Notes under the pieces: generated by a model
What the model was told of the DNA's origin: nothing
The model's input: only the letters and a program-made list of their open reading frames with translations
The model's database searches: none
NCBI RefSeq assembly: GCF_000153465.1
Contig: NZ_CH672387.1
Coordinates: forward strand, 1,930,046 to 1,994,045
From: Aurantimonas manganoxydans SI85-9A1
GTDB lineage: Bacteria; Pseudomonadota; Alphaproteobacteria; Rhizobiales; Rhizobiaceae
Reading direction: 5' to 3'
DNA length: 64,000 nucleotides
Position numbers and translations under genes: made by a program
Part shown: positions 12,645 to 22,696 of the stretch, one piece after another
Layout: the number at the start of each line of letters is the position of its first letter
Numbering within the stretch: position 1 is the stretch's first letter

Positions 12645-13127
12645 ATGGCGAGCGGTTCGGCTCATTCCGGTGCGGCAGGCGACGATGTGGGCCTTGTCCT
12701 GGTTCAGGATATCGACGCGTCGCCGGCAGCCGTCTGGGAATGCCTGACCGAACCCGCCTGTTTCAGGAGCTGGTGGCGCGAGACCGTGGAGTTCGAGCCG
12801 CGGCTCGGCGGCCATCTGCTGGAGCCGTGGACGGATGCCGACGGCGTCGAGCATCTGACCCGGGCCGAAGTCACCGCCTACCACCCGCCGCACGGACTGG
12901 TGATGGTCTGGGCCGACGCGGACTGGGGCTTCGACACCGTCGTATCGGTGTCGCTGGAACCTCTGGCGGACGGCGCGCGGGTGACGATCGAACATCAGGG
13001 CTGGCAGGCTGCGCCCGAAGCGGATTGCGCGGCCCTTCTGCTCGACCACAGGAATGGCTGGTCGCATCACCTGTCCAGGCTGACCGACCACGCACACGAA
13101 CATGATGCCCGGCGCAAGGGCCATTGA
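12645..13127 (+). CDS. SRPBCC-fold (AHSA1-like) domain protein
   Basis: The 160-residue protein has the START/AHSA1 layout: an opening strand (LVLVQDIDASPAAVWECLTEP), the helix-grip region with SWWRETVEFEPRLGGHL, and a late WSHHLSRLTDH helix. Such folds bind hydrophobic ligands or act as small chaperone-like factors; no specific ligand can be read. It begins four bases after pdhB stops and ends 13 bases before pdhC starts, so it must be co-transcribed with the pyruvate dehydrogenase genes. Its part in the complex, if any, is unknown. The codon bias is as in its neighbours. Confidence 0.85.
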   Translation: MASGSAHSGAAGDDVGLVLVQDIDASPAAVWECLTEPACFRSWWRETVEFEPRLGGHLLEPWTDADGVEHLTRAEVTAYHPPHGLVMVWADADWGFDTVVSVSLEPLADGARVTIEHQGWQAAPEADCAALLLDHRNGWSHHLSRLTDHAHEHDARRKGH

Positions 13128-13140
13128 GGAGACGTTCCGG

Positions 13141-14544
13141 ATGCCCATCAATGTGACGATGCCCGCGCTCTCGCCGACGATGGAGGAGGGCAACCTCGCC
13201 AAGTGGCTGGTGGCCGAGGGCGACACGGTTTCGGCCGGTGACATCATCGCCGAGATCGAGACCGACAAGGCGACCATGGAAGTGGAGGCCGTCGACGAGG
13301 GCAAGGTTGCCAAGATCGTCGTCGCCGCCGGCACCGAGGGCGTGAAGGTCAACGCCGTCATCGCCATTCTGGCCGCCGACGGCGAGAACATCGAGGACGC
13401 CGCCAAGGGCGGCGGTTCGGCTGAGGGGTCGGACGACAAGGGCGGCGCAATGGTCGCCGATCCGAAGGCGGACGCTGCCGTGACCGGTTCGGAAGCCGAC
13501 GCGAGGGATGCGGAAAAGCGTGGCGACAGCCGCCCAACGGCCGATGCCAAGAGCGGGTCGTCCGGGCACGGCGGTTCGGGCGATCGCGTCTTCGCGTCGC
13601 CGCTGGCGCGCCGGCTGGCCAAGGATGCCGGGCTCGATCTCGGCGCGGTGCAGGGCTCCGGTCCGCACGGGCGGATCGTCAAGGCCGACATCGAGAGCGC
13701 GAAGGCATCGGGCGGCGCCCGCAAGGCCGCCGATGCGCCCGCGGCGAAGAGTGAGGCCGCATCGGCCCCGGCAGCGGCGCCTGTCGCCAGGGGCACCAGC
13801 GACGAGGCCGTTCTCAAGCTGTTCGAAGAGGGCTCCTACGAGAAGATCCCGCATGACGGCATGCGCAAGACCATCGCCAAGCGCCTGGTCGAGGCCAAAT
13901 CCACGGTCCCGCATTTCTACCTGACGCTCGACTGCGAGCTCGACGCGCTGCTGGCGCTGCGCAAGCAGCTCAACGAGGCGGCGCCGATGATCAAGACCGA
14001 TGCGGGCGACAAGCCGGCCTACAAGCTGTCGGTCAACGACATGATCATCAAGGCGATGGCACTGGCGCTGAAGGCGGTGCCGACGGCCAACGTGTCCTGG
14101 ACCGAATCGGCCATGCTGCAGCACAAGCACGCGGATGTCGGCGTGGCCGTGTCGATCGAGGGCGGCCTGATCACCCCGATCATCCGGCGCGCCGAGGAGA
14201 AGACGCTGTCGGCGGTCTCCAACGAGATGAAGGACCTTGCCAAGCGTGCCCGGGCCCGCAAGCTGAAACCCGAGGAATATCAGGGCGGCACCACGGCCGT
14301 GTCCAATCTCGGCATGTTCGGCATCAAGGACTTCGCCGCGGTGATCAACCCGCCCCATGCAACGATCCTGGCGGTCGGCGCGGGCGAGCAGCGCGCGGTG
14401 GTCAAGAACGGCGCCGTGACGGTCGCCACCATGATGAGCGTGACCCTGTCGACCGACCACCGGGCCGTGGACGGCGCGCTGGGCGCCGAACTGGCGGTGG
14501 CGTTCAAGCAGCTGATCGAAAACCCGATGTCGATGCTGGTCTAG
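13141..14544 (+). CDS. pdhC: Dihydrolipoamide acetyltransferase (E2) of pyruvate dehydrogenase
   Basis: E2 is the core of the complex and passes the acetyl group to CoA. I start at ATG 13141, with GAGGAG at 13127-13132. Residues 1-80 are a lipoyl domain ([11 protein letters not shown]), then an Ala/Gly/Ser/Lys linker, the E1/E3-binding domain near residue 155 (VFASPLARRLAKDAGLDL), a second linker, and the catalytic domain from about residue 230 with the active-site His in STDHRAVDGALGAEL. The length, 467 residues, fits a single-lipoyl E2. Confidence 0.97.
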   Translation: MPINVTMPALSPTMEEGNLAKWLVAEGDTVSAGDIIAEIETDKATMEVEAVDEGKVAKIVVAAGTEGVKVNAVIAILAADGENIEDAAKGGGSAEGSDDKGGAMVADPKADAAVTGSEADARDAEKRGDSRPTADAKSGSSGHGGSGDRVFASPLARRLAKDAGLDLGAVQGSGPHGRIVKADIESAKASGGARKAADAPAAKSEAASAPAAAPVARGTSDEAVLKLFEEGSYEKIPHDGMRKTIAKRLVEAKSTVPHFYLTLDCELDALLALRKQLNEAAPMIKTDAGDKPAYKLSVNDMIIKAMALALKAVPTANVSWTESAMLQHKHADVGVAVSIEGGLITPIIRRAEEKTLSAVSNEMKDLAKRARARKLKPEEYQGGTTAVSNLGMFGIKDFAAVINPPHATILAVGAGEQRAVVKNGAVTVATMMSVTLSTDHRAVDGALGAELAVAFKQLIENPMSMLV

Positions 14545-14553
14545 GGCGAGGCG

Positions 14554-15201
14554 ATGAGAACCGTCCTATGCTACGGCGACTCGCTGACCTGGGGCTACAA
14601 CCCCGAGACCGGACTGCGCCACGATTACGACAGCCGCTGGCCGAACGTGCTGGCCAGGGCGCTGGGCGAGGACGTGGTCGTCATCACCGACGCGCTGAAC
14701 GGGCGGACCACCGTCTTCGACGACCAGATGGTGATGGCCGAGCGCAACGGGGTGAAGACCCTGCCGACGGCACTCGGCGCGCACCAGCCGCTCGACCTCG
14801 TCGTCCTGATGCTCGGCACCAACGATCTGAAGCGGCACACCGGCGGCGGCCGGGTCTTCGAGTCGCGTCAGGGAATGGAGCGGCTGGTCGAGATCATCCT
14901 GACCTTCCCCTACCAGCGCGGCTACGACGCACCGAAGATCCTGATCGTCGCGCCGCCGATGTTCTGCGCGACCACCGAGCCGGACTTCACGCTGCTGTTC
15001 GGGCATGCGCTTGAAGAATCCCAGCATTTCCGCTCGGCCTGCACGAAGGTCGCGGAGGAATATGGATGCGCCATGTTCGACGCGTCCGAGGTCTGCGAGA
15101 CGACGCCGCTCGACGGCATCCATCTGTCGGCGGAGCATACCCGCGCGCTCGGCGAAGCGCTGATCGCGCCGGTCAAGGCATTGCTCGACGAAACGGCATG
15201 A
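14554..15201 (+). CDS. SGNH/GDSL-family hydrolase (arylesterase-like)
   Basis: The four SGNH blocks are visible: block I CYGDSLTWGYN with the nucleophile Ser10, the oxyanion Gly at ALNGRTT, block III LMLGTNDLKRH with Asn90, and block V LDGIHLS with Asp187 and His190. At 215 residues it fits the short cytosolic esterases of this superfamily; no signal peptide is present. The gene starts nine bases after pdhC and comes before lpdA, so it travels with the pyruvate dehydrogenase genes. The natural ester substrate is unknown. Confidence 0.9.
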   Translation: MRTVLCYGDSLTWGYNPETGLRHDYDSRWPNVLARALGEDVVVITDALNGRTTVFDDQMVMAERNGVKTLPTALGAHQPLDLVVLMLGTNDLKRHTGGGRVFESRQGMERLVEIILTFPYQRGYDAPKILIVAPPMFCATTEPDFTLLFGHALEESQHFRSACTKVAEEYGCAMFDASEVCETTPLDGIHLSAEHTRALGEALIAPVKALLDETA

Positions 15202-15327
15202 GCCGGCCGCCGCTGCCTCGCCTTCGGCGCAGCGCAGCATTCGCGGCCGCACCCATCCGGCCGGGTGACACACGGTTTGCGCCCGCACACCCGGCCCACG
15301 AAGTTCCGGCGTCCCAGGAGAGCACCC

Positions 15328-16782
15328 ATGGCTGACACCTACGACATCCTCATCATCGGCGGCGGCCCCGGCGGCTATGTCGCGGCGATCCGTGCCGCCC
15401 AACTCGGCTTCAAGACCGCGGTCGTGGAACGCGAGCATCTCGGCGGCATCTGTCTCAACTGGGGTTGCATCCCGACCAAGGCGCTGCTGCGCTCGGCCGA
15501 GATCTTCCACTATGCCGAGAACGCGACGGCTTACGGCCTGAAGATCGCCAAGCCGGATTTCGACATGGAAGCGGTGGTCAAGCGTTCGCGCGGCGTCTCG
15601 GCGCAGCTCAACGGCGGCGTCGGCTACCTGATGAAGAAGAACAAGATCGACGTTATCTGGGGAGAGGCCAAGATCACCAAGGCCGGCAAGGGCGGCCCGG
15701 TCGAGGTCTCGGTCGGCAAGATGAAGAAGCCCGTGGTCGAGCCGCAGAACCCGGTTCCGAAGGGCGTTCTGGGCGAGGGCAGCTACAAGGCCAAGCATGT
15801 GATCGTCGCCACCGGCGCGCGCCCGCGGGTGCTGCCGGGGATCGAGCCGGACGGCGACCGGATCTGGACCTACTTCGAGGCGATGAAGCCGAAGGCGATG
15901 CCCAAGAGCCTCATCGTCATGGGCTCCGGCGCCATCGGCATCGAGTTCGCCTCCTTCTACCGCACCATGGGCGCCGACGTTACGGTGGTCGAACTGCTGC
16001 CGCAGATCATGCCGGTCGAGGATGCCGAGATCGCTGCCGTCGCTCGCAAGCAGTTCGAGAAGCAGGGCCTGAAGATCCTCACCGACGCCAAGGTCGCGAA
16101 GGTGGAGAAGGGCGGTGACGGGGTTTCCGTGACCGTCGAGACCAAGGACGGCAAGTCGCAGGTCCTGAAGGCCGAGCGGCTGATCTCGGCCGTCGGCGTG
16201 CAGGGCAACACCGAAGGGCTGGGCCTCGAGGATGTCGGCGTCGCCATCGAGCGCGGCATCGTCAAGATCGACGGCTACGGCAAGACGAATGTCGAGGGCG
16301 TCTACGCCATCGGCGACGTCGCCGGCCCGCCGATGCTGGCCCACAAGGCCGAGCACGAGGGCACGATCTGCGTCGAGAAGATAAAGGGTCTCGACGTCCA
16401 TCCGATGAAGAAGACCGAGATTCCCGGCTGCACCTATTGCCAGCCGCAGGTCGCCAGCGTCGGCCTGACGGAGGCCAAGGCCAAGGAAGCCGGGCACGCG
16501 GTCAAGGTCGGCCGGTTCAACTTCAAGGGCAACGGCAAGGCGATCGCGCTCGGCGAGCCGGAGGGGCTGGTGAAGACCGTCTTCGACGCCAAGACCGGCG
16601 AGCTCCTCGGCGCTCACATGGTCGGGGCGGAAGTCACCGAGCTGATCCAGGGCTTCGTCATCGCCATGGGGCTGGAAACGACGGAGGAAGAGCTCATGCA
16701 CACGGTCTTCCCGCATCCGACCCTGTCGGAAATGATGCATGAAAGCGTTCTCGACGCCTATGGCCGCGTCATTCACATGTAG
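15328..16782 (+). CDS. lpdA: Dihydrolipoyl dehydrogenase (E3)
   Basis: E3 reoxidises dihydrolipoyl groups with FAD and NAD+. Start is ATG 15328 with CAGGAGAGC upstream, giving 484 residues. It shows the FAD-binding IIGGGPGGYVAAIRAAQLG, the redox disulfide in GGICLNWGCIPTKAL, the NAD-binding MGSGAIGIEFASFY, the second FAD segment YAIGDVAG and the C-terminal active-site FPHPTLSEMMHES. There is an extra Lys/Gly-rich stretch near residues 115-150 (GKMKKPVVEPQNPVPKG) that I recall from the pyruvate-complex type E3 of Rhizobiales. It lies last of the complex genes. Confidence 0.97.
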   Translation: MADTYDILIIGGGPGGYVAAIRAAQLGFKTAVVEREHLGGICLNWGCIPTKALLRSAEIFHYAENATAYGLKIAKPDFDMEAVVKRSRGVSAQLNGGVGYLMKKNKIDVIWGEAKITKAGKGGPVEVSVGKMKKPVVEPQNPVPKGVLGEGSYKAKHVIVATGARPRVLPGIEPDGDRIWTYFEAMKPKAMPKSLIVMGSGAIGIEFASFYRTMGADVTVVELLPQIMPVEDAEIAAVARKQFEKQGLKILTDAKVAKVEKGGDGVSVTVETKDGKSQVLKAERLISAVGVQGNTEGLGLEDVGVAIERGIVKIDGYGKTNVEGVYAIGDVAGPPMLAHKAEHEGTICVEKIKGLDVHPMKKTEIPGCTYCQPQVASVGLTEAKAKEAGHAVKVGRFNFKGNGKAIALGEPEGLVKTVFDAKTGELLGAHMVGAEVTELIQGFVIAMGLETTEEELMHTVFPHPTLSEMMHESVLDAYGRVIHM

Positions 16783-16864
16783 ATTCCGCCCGCCGCCCTC
16801 TTGCCTCGTTTTCCCCTGCGCTAGCTACCGTCCGAGAAGTCAAACGCGACAAGGAGTCTCAGGA

Positions 16865-17119
16865 ATGATCGGTAGTTTTCTCGCAGCCATTATCGTTGGC
16901 GGCATTGCAGGTTGGCTGGCAGAAAAAGTCATGAAGAGCGACATGGGCGTTCTCATGAACATCATCCTCGGCGTGGTCGGCGCCATCGTGCTGAGCCTCA
17001 TCCTGCGTCTGACAGGGCTGGGCTCCGGCGCGAGCGCCTCCTTCTCCTGGGAATACCTCATCGTCGGATTCGTGGGCGCCTGCCTGCTGATCTTCATCGT
17101 GCGTCTGTTCCGGCGCTAA
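16865..17119 (+). CDS. GlsB/YeaQ/YmgE family stress-response membrane protein
   Basis: This 84-residue inner-membrane protein has three hydrophobic segments: IGSFLAAIIVGGIAGWLAEKVM, GVLMNIILGVVGAIVLSLILR, and EYLIVGFVGACLLIFIVRLF. The G-G-I-A-G-W-L-A and N-I-I-L-G-V-V-G-A patterns define the transglycosylase-associated-protein family; the role is unclear, with induction by stress reported for some members. AAGGAG precedes ATG 16865. It lies between lpdA and lipA. Confidence 0.9.
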   Translation: MIGSFLAAIIVGGIAGWLAEKVMKSDMGVLMNIILGVVGAIVLSLILRLTGLGSGASASFSWEYLIVGFVGACLLIFIVRLFRR

Positions 17120-17190
17120 TCACCGGTCCCGCACGAATGACTGCGCCGCGGTGGATTGCACCGGGGCGCCCGGGAGCTTAATTGAGGCCC

Positions 17191-18165
17191 ATGGTCACCG
17201 TGCTCGATAACCGCCTTGCGGTCGAGGCCAAGCCTCGACCGCGGCATCCCGAAAAAGCCCATCGTCCGGATCAGGCGACGACCCTGCGCAAGCCGGACTG
17301 GTTACGCGTCAAGGCGCCGGTCTCGAAGGGCTACCAGGAAACGCGCGAGATCGCGCGCTCCAACAACCTCATCACCGTGTGTGAAGAGGCCGGCTGTCCC
17401 AATATTGGCGGCTGCTGGGAGAAGAAGCACGCGACCTTCATGATCATGGGCGGGATCTGCACCCGCGCCTGCGCCTTCTGCAACGTGGCGACCGGCATGC
17501 CGAAGCCGCTCGACGAGAGCGAGCCGGAGAGCGTCGGCCGGGCCGTCGCAGCCATGGGGCTAAACCATGTCGTCATCACCTCGGTCGATCGTGACGATCT
17601 GGCCGATGGCGGCGCCCAGCACTTCGTCGAAACGATCCGCGCCATCCGCGCGGCGGCGCCCGGCACCACCATCGAGATCCTGACGCCTGACTTCCTGCGC
17701 AAGCCGGGCGCGCTCGAGGCCGTGGTTGCGGCCCGGCCCGACGTCTTCAACCACAATCTGGAAACCGTGCCGTCGAAATATCTGACGGTGCGCCCGGGCG
17801 CCCGCTACTTCCACTCGATCCGGCTGCTGCAGCGGGTGAAGGAACTCGATCCGACGATCTTCACCAAGTCCGGCATCATGGTCGGGCTTGGCGAGGAACG
17901 GAACGAGGTGCTGCAGCTCATGGACGATCTGCGCTCGGCCGACGTCGACTTCCTGACCATCGGCCAGTACCTGCAGCCGACCAAGAAGCACCATGCGGTG
18001 ATGCGGTTCGTCACGCCCGAAGAGTTCCAGTCCTTCGAGACCGTGGCGCTGTCGAAGGGCTTCCTGGTCGTGTCGGCCAGCCCGCTGACCCGTTCGTCGC
18101 ATCACGCCGGCGAGGATTTCGAACGGCTGAAGGCGGCGCGTCTCGCCCGTCGCGCGGCCGCCTGA
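17191..18165 (+). CDS. lipA: Lipoyl synthase (radical SAM)
   Basis: LipA inserts two sulfurs into the octanoyl chain on lipoyl domains, here serving PdhB and PdhC upstream. The auxiliary [4Fe-4S] cluster motif is [12 protein letters not shown] and the radical-SAM cluster motif is CTRACAFC; the C-terminal RSSHHAGE holds the serine that ligates the auxiliary cluster. Start is taken as ATG 17191 (324 residues); a TTG at 17182, closer to GGGAGC, would add three residues. ratA follows 11 bases downstream. Confidence 0.97.
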   Translation: MVTVLDNRLAVEAKPRPRHPEKAHRPDQATTLRKPDWLRVKAPVSKGYQETREIARSNNLITVCEEAGCPNIGGCWEKKHATFMIMGGICTRACAFCNVATGMPKPLDESEPESVGRAVAAMGLNHVVITSVDRDDLADGGAQHFVETIRAIRAAAPGTTIEILTPDFLRKPGALEAVVAARPDVFNHNLETVPSKYLTVRPGARYFHSIRLLQRVKELDPTIFTKSGIMVGLGEERNEVLQLMDDLRSADVDFLTIGQYLQPTKKHHAVMRFVTPEEFQSFETVALSKGFLVVSASPLTRSSHHAGEDFERLKAARLARRAAA

Positions 18166-18176
18166 CAGCGACGATC

Positions 18177-18653
18177 ATGGCTCATTTCCAGACCACCCGG
18201 CGCGTGCACCACTCCGCCGACGAGATGTTCGCGCTTGTCGCCGACGTGGAGAAATACCCGGAGTTCCTGCCGCTCTGCCAGCAGCTCAACGTGCGCTCGC
18301 GTCGCGAACGCGACGGCAAGACGCTGCTGGTGGCCGACATGACCGTCGCCTACAAGATGGTCCGCGAGACCTTCTCGACGCAGGTGCTTCTGAAGCCGGA
18401 CGAGCGCCGCATCGACGTGAAATATGTCGAAGGGCCGTTCCGCTATCTCGACAATCGCTGGGATTTCGTGCCGGTCGGCGAGGGTGCCTGCGACGTCAAG
18501 TTCGACATCGAATACGAGTTCAAGAGCCGCACGCTGGGGCTGTTGATGGGCTCGATGTTCGACTACGCTTTCCGGCGCTTCGCAGAGGCCTTCGAGGCGC
18601 GCGCGGACGTCATCTATGGCGACGGTGCCCGGAGTGCTCAGAACGCCGGCTGA
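18177..18653 (+). CDS. Coenzyme Q-binding protein COQ10 / RatA-type START domain protein
   Basis: The 158-residue single-domain protein opens with the family pattern [24 protein letters not shown] and contains [17 protein letters not shown] and [15 protein letters not shown]. In alphaproteobacteria this lipoyl-synthase neighbour is an orthologue of yeast COQ10, a ubiquinone-binding chaperone for respiration; the E. coli name RatA (a toxin inhibiting ribosome association) should not be transferred without proof. The last 16 bases overlap the 3' end of the opposing cinA gene. Confidence 0.92.
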   Translation: MAHFQTTRRVHHSADEMFALVADVEKYPEFLPLCQQLNVRSRRERDGKTLLVADMTVAYKMVRETFSTQVLLKPDERRIDVKYVEGPFRYLDNRWDFVPVGEGACDVKFDIEYEFKSRTLGLLMGSMFDYAFRRFAEAFEARADVIYGDGARSAQNAG

Positions 18654-19147
18654 TCCGCGAGCGCATCGAGCAGCATGTCCAGCGCGACACCGACGCTGGC
18701 GCTCCTGATGTCCGCCCGATCGAGCGGGCCGAAGCGGCATTCCCGATGACGGGTGGTCCCCGGGCTGGCGCAGGCGAAGTGCACGAGGCCCACCGGCTTT
18801 TCTGCCGAGCCGCCGCCTGGCCCGGCGATCCCCGTGACGGAGATTGCGACGCCCGCACCGGAGGCGCGGCGCGCCCCCTCGGCCATCTCGCACGCCACCG
18901 GTTCGGACACTGCACCGTGTTCCGCCAGGGTCGCGGCATCGACGCCGATCATCTCGACCTTCGCGGCGTTGGAATAGGTGACATAGCCCCGCTCGAGCAC
19001 GGCGGACGAGCCGGCAATGTCGGTGAGGGCCGCCGCTATCAGTCCGCCGGTGCAGGACTCTGCCGTCGCAATGGTCAGCCCCGCTTTCGCGTAGGCCTCA
19101 ATGACGCCGCGTGCCTTTGCCCGGATCACCGCCGCATCGGCGCTCAC
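18638..19147 (-). CDS. CinA C-terminal domain protein (nicotinamide-nucleotide amidohydrolase, PncC-like)
   Basis: It likely deamidates nicotinamide mononucleotide to nicotinate mononucleotide in pyridine-nucleotide salvage. Only the C-terminal catalytic domain of CinA is present (169 residues), with the hallmark [19 protein letters not shown] and [17 protein letters not shown]. The start is GTG at 19147, preceded by GGAGAGACCCG; its last two bases with the next A form the ispDF stop TGA, so the two genes overlap and are coupled. The 3' end overlaps the convergent coenzyme-Q chaperone gene by 16 bases. Confidence 0.93.
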   Translation of the reverse strand: MSADAAVIRAKARGVIEAYAKAGLTIATAESCTGGLIAAALTDIAGSSAVLERGYVTYSNAAKVEMIGVDAATLAEHGAVSEPVACEMAEGARRASGAGVAISVTGIAGPGGGSAEKPVGLVHFACASPGTTRHRECRFGPLDRADIRSASVGVALDMLLDALADQPAF

Positions 19148-20334
19148 CGGGTCTCTCCGTAGGAGACGCTGGCCGTCGCGATCGCGGCGATGCCCTCGCG
19201 GCGGCCGACGAAGCCGATGGTCTCGTTGGTCGTGGCCTTCACCGAGACCCGTTCCGCGTCGAGCCCGGTCATCGCGGCGATCGCCGCACACATGGCGGCG
19301 CGATGCGGGGCGATCTTCGGCGCCTCGCAGATCAGCGAGATATCCGCATTCATGATCCGTCCGCCCTTGGCCCGGACGATCTCCACTGCCTTCTCCACGA
19401 AGATGCGCGACGGCGCGCCGCGCCATTGCGGATCGCTGGGCGGGAAATGGTCGCCGATATCGCCAGCGCCGCAGGTCGCGAGCAAGGCGTCGGTCAGGGC
19501 ATGCAGGCCCACATCGGCGTCGGAATGGCCGTCCAGTGTCTGGTCGTGCGGAATGGCGATCCCGCAAAGGGTGACGTGGTCGCCCGCGACGAGCCGGTGC
19601 ACGTCGTAGCCATTGCCTGTCCTGACATCGATCATCGGCCGTATTCCCCGCATCCGTTCGTCGGCCAGCGCGATATCACGGGCCGTCGTCAGTTTCACGT
19701 TCTCGGCCAGCCCTTCGACAAGACGGACGGGAAGGCCGGCCCATTCGGCAATGGACGCGTCGTCGGTGAAATCGTCGCGCCCGGATGTGGCGGCAGCCTC
19801 GTGGGCAGCGCAGATGGCCGCAAAGGGAAAGCCCTGCGGCGTCTGCGCCGCGTACAGGTCGCGCCGGTCGACCGTGGCGACGATCTGCCCGTCGGGGCCA
19901 GCCTTCTTCAGCGTGTCGGGCACGGCGATGGCCGGTATGGCTCCTTCGGTGTCGCCAATGGCGGCAAGCGTGCGGTCGATCAGGGCGGCGTCGACGAAGG
20001 GTCGGACGGCGTCGTGAATCAGCACAACATCGGGGGCAAGGTCCGCGAGCGCTGTCAGGCCGCGGCGCACCGATTCCTGGCGAGTCGCGCCGCCGAGGGT
20101 GACTCGGACGCGGTCGAGATGTGTTTCGAGAGCCGCGGCGAGCAGCGCGCGATCATCCCTGTGGATGACGATCACGACGCGTTCGATGCCGGGATGGTCG
20201 AGAAAGACGCGGACGGTATGCGCGATCACGGCCTGTGAGGCCAGCGAACGGTACTGCTTGGGGCCTTCCACCGACTGGCCCGCGCGTTCGCCGCGCCCGG
20301 CCGCCACGATGACCGCAGCCACGCTCCGCTTCAT
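19144..20334 (-). CDS. ispDF: Bifunctional IspD/IspF of the MEP isoprenoid pathway
   Basis: The 396-residue fusion catalyses two non-consecutive steps: MEP cytidylyltransferase (IspD) and 2-C-methyl-D-erythritol 2,4-cyclodiphosphate synthase (IspF). IspD spans about residues 1-230, with the CTP loop [25 protein letters not shown] and DDASIAE; IspF follows from about residue 237, with the metal-binding GNGYDVHRL and [19 protein letters not shown], and the [13 protein letters not shown] segment. The fusion is typical of alphaproteobacteria. It is divergent from dusB and coupled to cinA downstream. Confidence 0.97.
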   Translation of the reverse strand: MKRSVAAVIVAAGRGERAGQSVEGPKQYRSLASQAVIAHTVRVFLDHPGIERVVIVIHRDDRALLAAALETHLDRVRVTLGGATRQESVRRGLTALADLAPDVVLIHDAVRPFVDAALIDRTLAAIGDTEGAIPAIAVPDTLKKAGPDGQIVATVDRRDLYAAQTPQGFPFAAICAAHEAAATSGRDDFTDDASIAEWAGLPVRLVEGLAENVKLTTARDIALADERMRGIRPMIDVRTGNGYDVHRLVAGDHVTLCGIAIPHDQTLDGHSDADVGLHALTDALLATCGAGDIGDHFPPSDPQWRGAPSRIFVEKAVEIVRAKGGRIMNADISLICEAPKIAPHRAAMCAAIAAMTGLDAERVSVKATTNETIGFVGRREGIAAIATASVSYGETR

Positions 20335-20440
20335 CGTTCGATCCCCGTCACATTTGCCTCGCCCGCGTGAACCATAGAGGGAAGCAGCTATGCAAGGCGC
20401 GTGCTTGTCTTTTGTGCATGCCCGGATAAGTTACAGTCAA

Positions 20441-21541
20441 ATGGCGAAAGAAGCGACACATTCAGTAGGCGCCCAAACATTGGGCGATTTCGGCCCGGAC
20501 CAGTCCCGTGTCCGGATGCCGCTGCATGTCGGCGGCCACGGGCTGGCGAACCGCGCGTTCCTCGCACCGCTGTCGGGGATTTCCGACGTGCCGTTCCGGC
20601 GGCTGGCGCGGCGCTTCGGCGCCGGCATGGTGGTGTCCGAGATGGTCGCCAGCGGCGAGTTCGTGAAAGGCTGCGAGGAGAGCGCGCTCAGGGCCATGCG
20701 CGACGGGCCGGGACTGCACGTCGTGCAGCTCGCCGGGCGCGATCCCGCCTGGATGCAGCGCGCCGCGGCCCAACTGGCCGACAACGGCACGGATATCATC
20801 GACATCAACATGGGCTGCCCCGCCAAGAAGGTTGTGGGCGGGCTGTCGGGTTCGGCGCTGATGCGCGAGCCGGAATTGGCCCTGCGGATCGTCGAGGCGA
20901 CCGTGGCCGGGGCCGGCGGCGTGCCGGTGACCCTGAAAATGCGGCTCGGCTGGGACCGCGAGTCGATCAATGCGCCCGAACTGGCCGCCGCGGCCGAGGC
21001 CGCCGGTGTCGCCATGATCACGGTTCACGGGCGCACCCGCAGCGACTTCTACGACGGCCAGGCGGACTGGCCCGCCATTGCGGCCGTACGGGCCGCCGTG
21101 TCGGTGCCGCTGGTCGCCAATGGCGATCTCGTCTCACCGGAACAGATCACGGCAATGCTCGCTCAGAGCGGCGCCGACGCGGTGATGGTCGGCCGCGGGT
21201 CGCAGGGGCGTCCGTGGCTGCCGGGCCTGTTGGCAGGGGCGATCGGGGAGGACGAGTTGGCCCGGTTGCCGCTCGGCGATCTCGTGGCCGAGCACTATGC
21301 GGCGATGCTCGATCATTACGGCGCGCGGGTCGGCGTGCGCCATGCCCGCAAGCATCTGGGCTGGTATCTCGACCGCTTCATCGCCACCACCGGACCCGTG
21401 CCGGAAGCCGACCGGATGGCGGTCGTGGCCGGCCATGACCCGCAGGCCGTGCTGAGCGTTCTGCGCCACCTTTTCGCCGAGACCCGCCTTCTGGACGTCG
21501 AGCCGAGCCTCGCGCCCTCCGCCATGCAGGAAGCAGCCTGA
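20441..21541 (+). CDS. dusB: tRNA-dihydrouridine synthase (DusB, NifR3 family)
   Basis: This FMN enzyme reduces uridines in tRNA. Visible are the FMN-binding APLSGISDVPFRRLARRFG, the substrate-base DINMGCPAKKVVGG with the catalytic Cys, TLKMRLGW, ITVHGRTRSDFYDG and NGDL...AVMVGRGSQGRPW. The start is uncertain: ATG 20441 gives 366 residues; ATG 20516 (341 residues) fits usual family length; ATG 20390 has the best ribosome-site match (GAGGGAAG) but its first codons look non-coding. The gene heads the classic nifR3-ntrB-ntrC operon. Confidence 0.94.
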   Translation: MAKEATHSVGAQTLGDFGPDQSRVRMPLHVGGHGLANRAFLAPLSGISDVPFRRLARRFGAGMVVSEMVASGEFVKGCEESALRAMRDGPGLHVVQLAGRDPAWMQRAAAQLADNGTDIIDINMGCPAKKVVGGLSGSALMREPELALRIVEATVAGAGGVPVTLKMRLGWDRESINAPELAAAAEAAGVAMITVHGRTRSDFYDGQADWPAIAAVRAAVSVPLVANGDLVSPEQITAMLAQSGADAVMVGRGSQGRPWLPGLLAGAIGEDELARLPLGDLVAEHYAAMLDHYGARVGVRHARKHLGWYLDRFIATTGPVPEADRMAVVAGHDPQAVLSVLRHLFAETRLLDVEPSLAPSAMQEAA

Positions 21542-21544
21542 ACC

Positions 21545-22687
21545 ATGAACGATGAAGCGGCCCCCATGGATCTGGCGGCGACACAGACACGCATTCTCAA
21601 CGCCCTGCCGCACCCGGTGGTGGTCATCGACCGCAGCGGCCGGTTCCGCTTCGCCAATTCCGATGCCGAGCAGTTCTTCTCCGCCGGCATGTCGTATCTC
21701 GCCAAGCGGCGCCTGCAGGATTTCGTGCCGGCCGACAGCCCACTCTTTGCGCTGATCGACCAGGTGCGCGAGCAGCAGGGGCGGATCAGCGAGTACCGGG
21801 TGGACGTGTCGTCGCCGCGGCTGGGCGGTGAGCGGCTGGTGGATCTCTACGTTTCGAACCTGCCGGACGATCCCGATCTCGTGGTGGTGATGATCCAGCT
21901 GCGCTCCATTGCCGAGAAGATGGATCGCCAGCTGACCCATCGCTCGGCGGCGCGCTCGGTCACCGGGCTTGCCGCGATGCTGGCCCACGAGATCCGCAAT
22001 CCGCTGTCGGGGATCAAGGGCGCGGCGCAATTGCTGGCGACGTCGGCCAGCGACGAGGATCGCAGCCTGACGCGGCTGATCCAGGAAGAGAGTGACCGGA
22101 TCGTCAAGCTCGTCGACCGGATGGAGGTGTTCTCGGACCAGCGACCGATCGAGCGTTCGGCGGTGAACATCCATTCGGTCCTCGAACATGTGAAGACTCT
22201 GGCGCGCTCGGGCGTCGCCCGCAAGATCAAGATCACCGAGCTCTACGACCCATCGCTGCCGCCGGTCTTCGCCAATCGCGACCAGCTGGTGCAGATCTTC
22301 CTGAACCTCGTGAAGAACGCCGCCGAGGCGGTGGGCGACCGCGAGGGTGGCGAAATCCGGTTGATCACTGCCTTCAAGCCGGGTGTGCGCCTGTCGGTAC
22401 CCGGCACCCGCGATCGCGTGACGCTGCCGCTGGAGTTCACCGTCGAGGACAATGGCGCCGGCATCCCCGACGACATCCGCGAGCACATCTTCGACCCCTT
22501 CGTGACCACCAAGCCGAGCGGCTCGGGACTGGGCCTTGCGCTCGTCGCCAAGATCGTCGGCGACCATGGCGGCGTCATCGAGTGCGAGTCACACGAGGGG
22601 CATACGAGCTTCCGCATCCTCATGCCGGCCTGGCGCGAGATCGCGGAAGCGACGACGGACGCGCCCCATCCGGCATCGGAAGTCTGA
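21545..22687 (+). CDS. ntrB: Nitrogen regulation sensor kinase NtrB
   Basis: NtrB is the cytosolic PII-controlled kinase/phosphatase of NtrC. The 380-residue protein has an N-terminal PAS domain (residues 15-125, [16 protein letters not shown]), the H-box [19 protein letters not shown] with phospho-acceptor His148, and an ATPase domain with the N box ([10 protein letters not shown]), G1 ([11 protein letters not shown]) and G2 (GSGLGLALV). No membrane span is present, as expected. It starts three bases after dusB and is followed nine bases later by ntrC. GlnB, its usual signal protein, is encoded at 38.2 kb. Confidence 0.97.
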   Translation: MNDEAAPMDLAATQTRILNALPHPVVVIDRSGRFRFANSDAEQFFSAGMSYLAKRRLQDFVPADSPLFALIDQVREQQGRISEYRVDVSSPRLGGERLVDLYVSNLPDDPDLVVVMIQLRSIAEKMDRQLTHRSAARSVTGLAAMLAHEIRNPLSGIKGAAQLLATSASDEDRSLTRLIQEESDRIVKLVDRMEVFSDQRPIERSAVNIHSVLEHVKTLARSGVARKIKITELYDPSLPPVFANRDQLVQIFLNLVKNAAEAVGDREGGEIRLITAFKPGVRLSVPGTRDRVTLPLEFTVEDNGAGIPDDIREHIFDPFVTTKPSGSGLGLALVAKIVGDHGGVIECESHEGHTSFRILMPAWREIAEATTDAPHPASEV

Positions 22688-22696
22688 GGAATTGGA

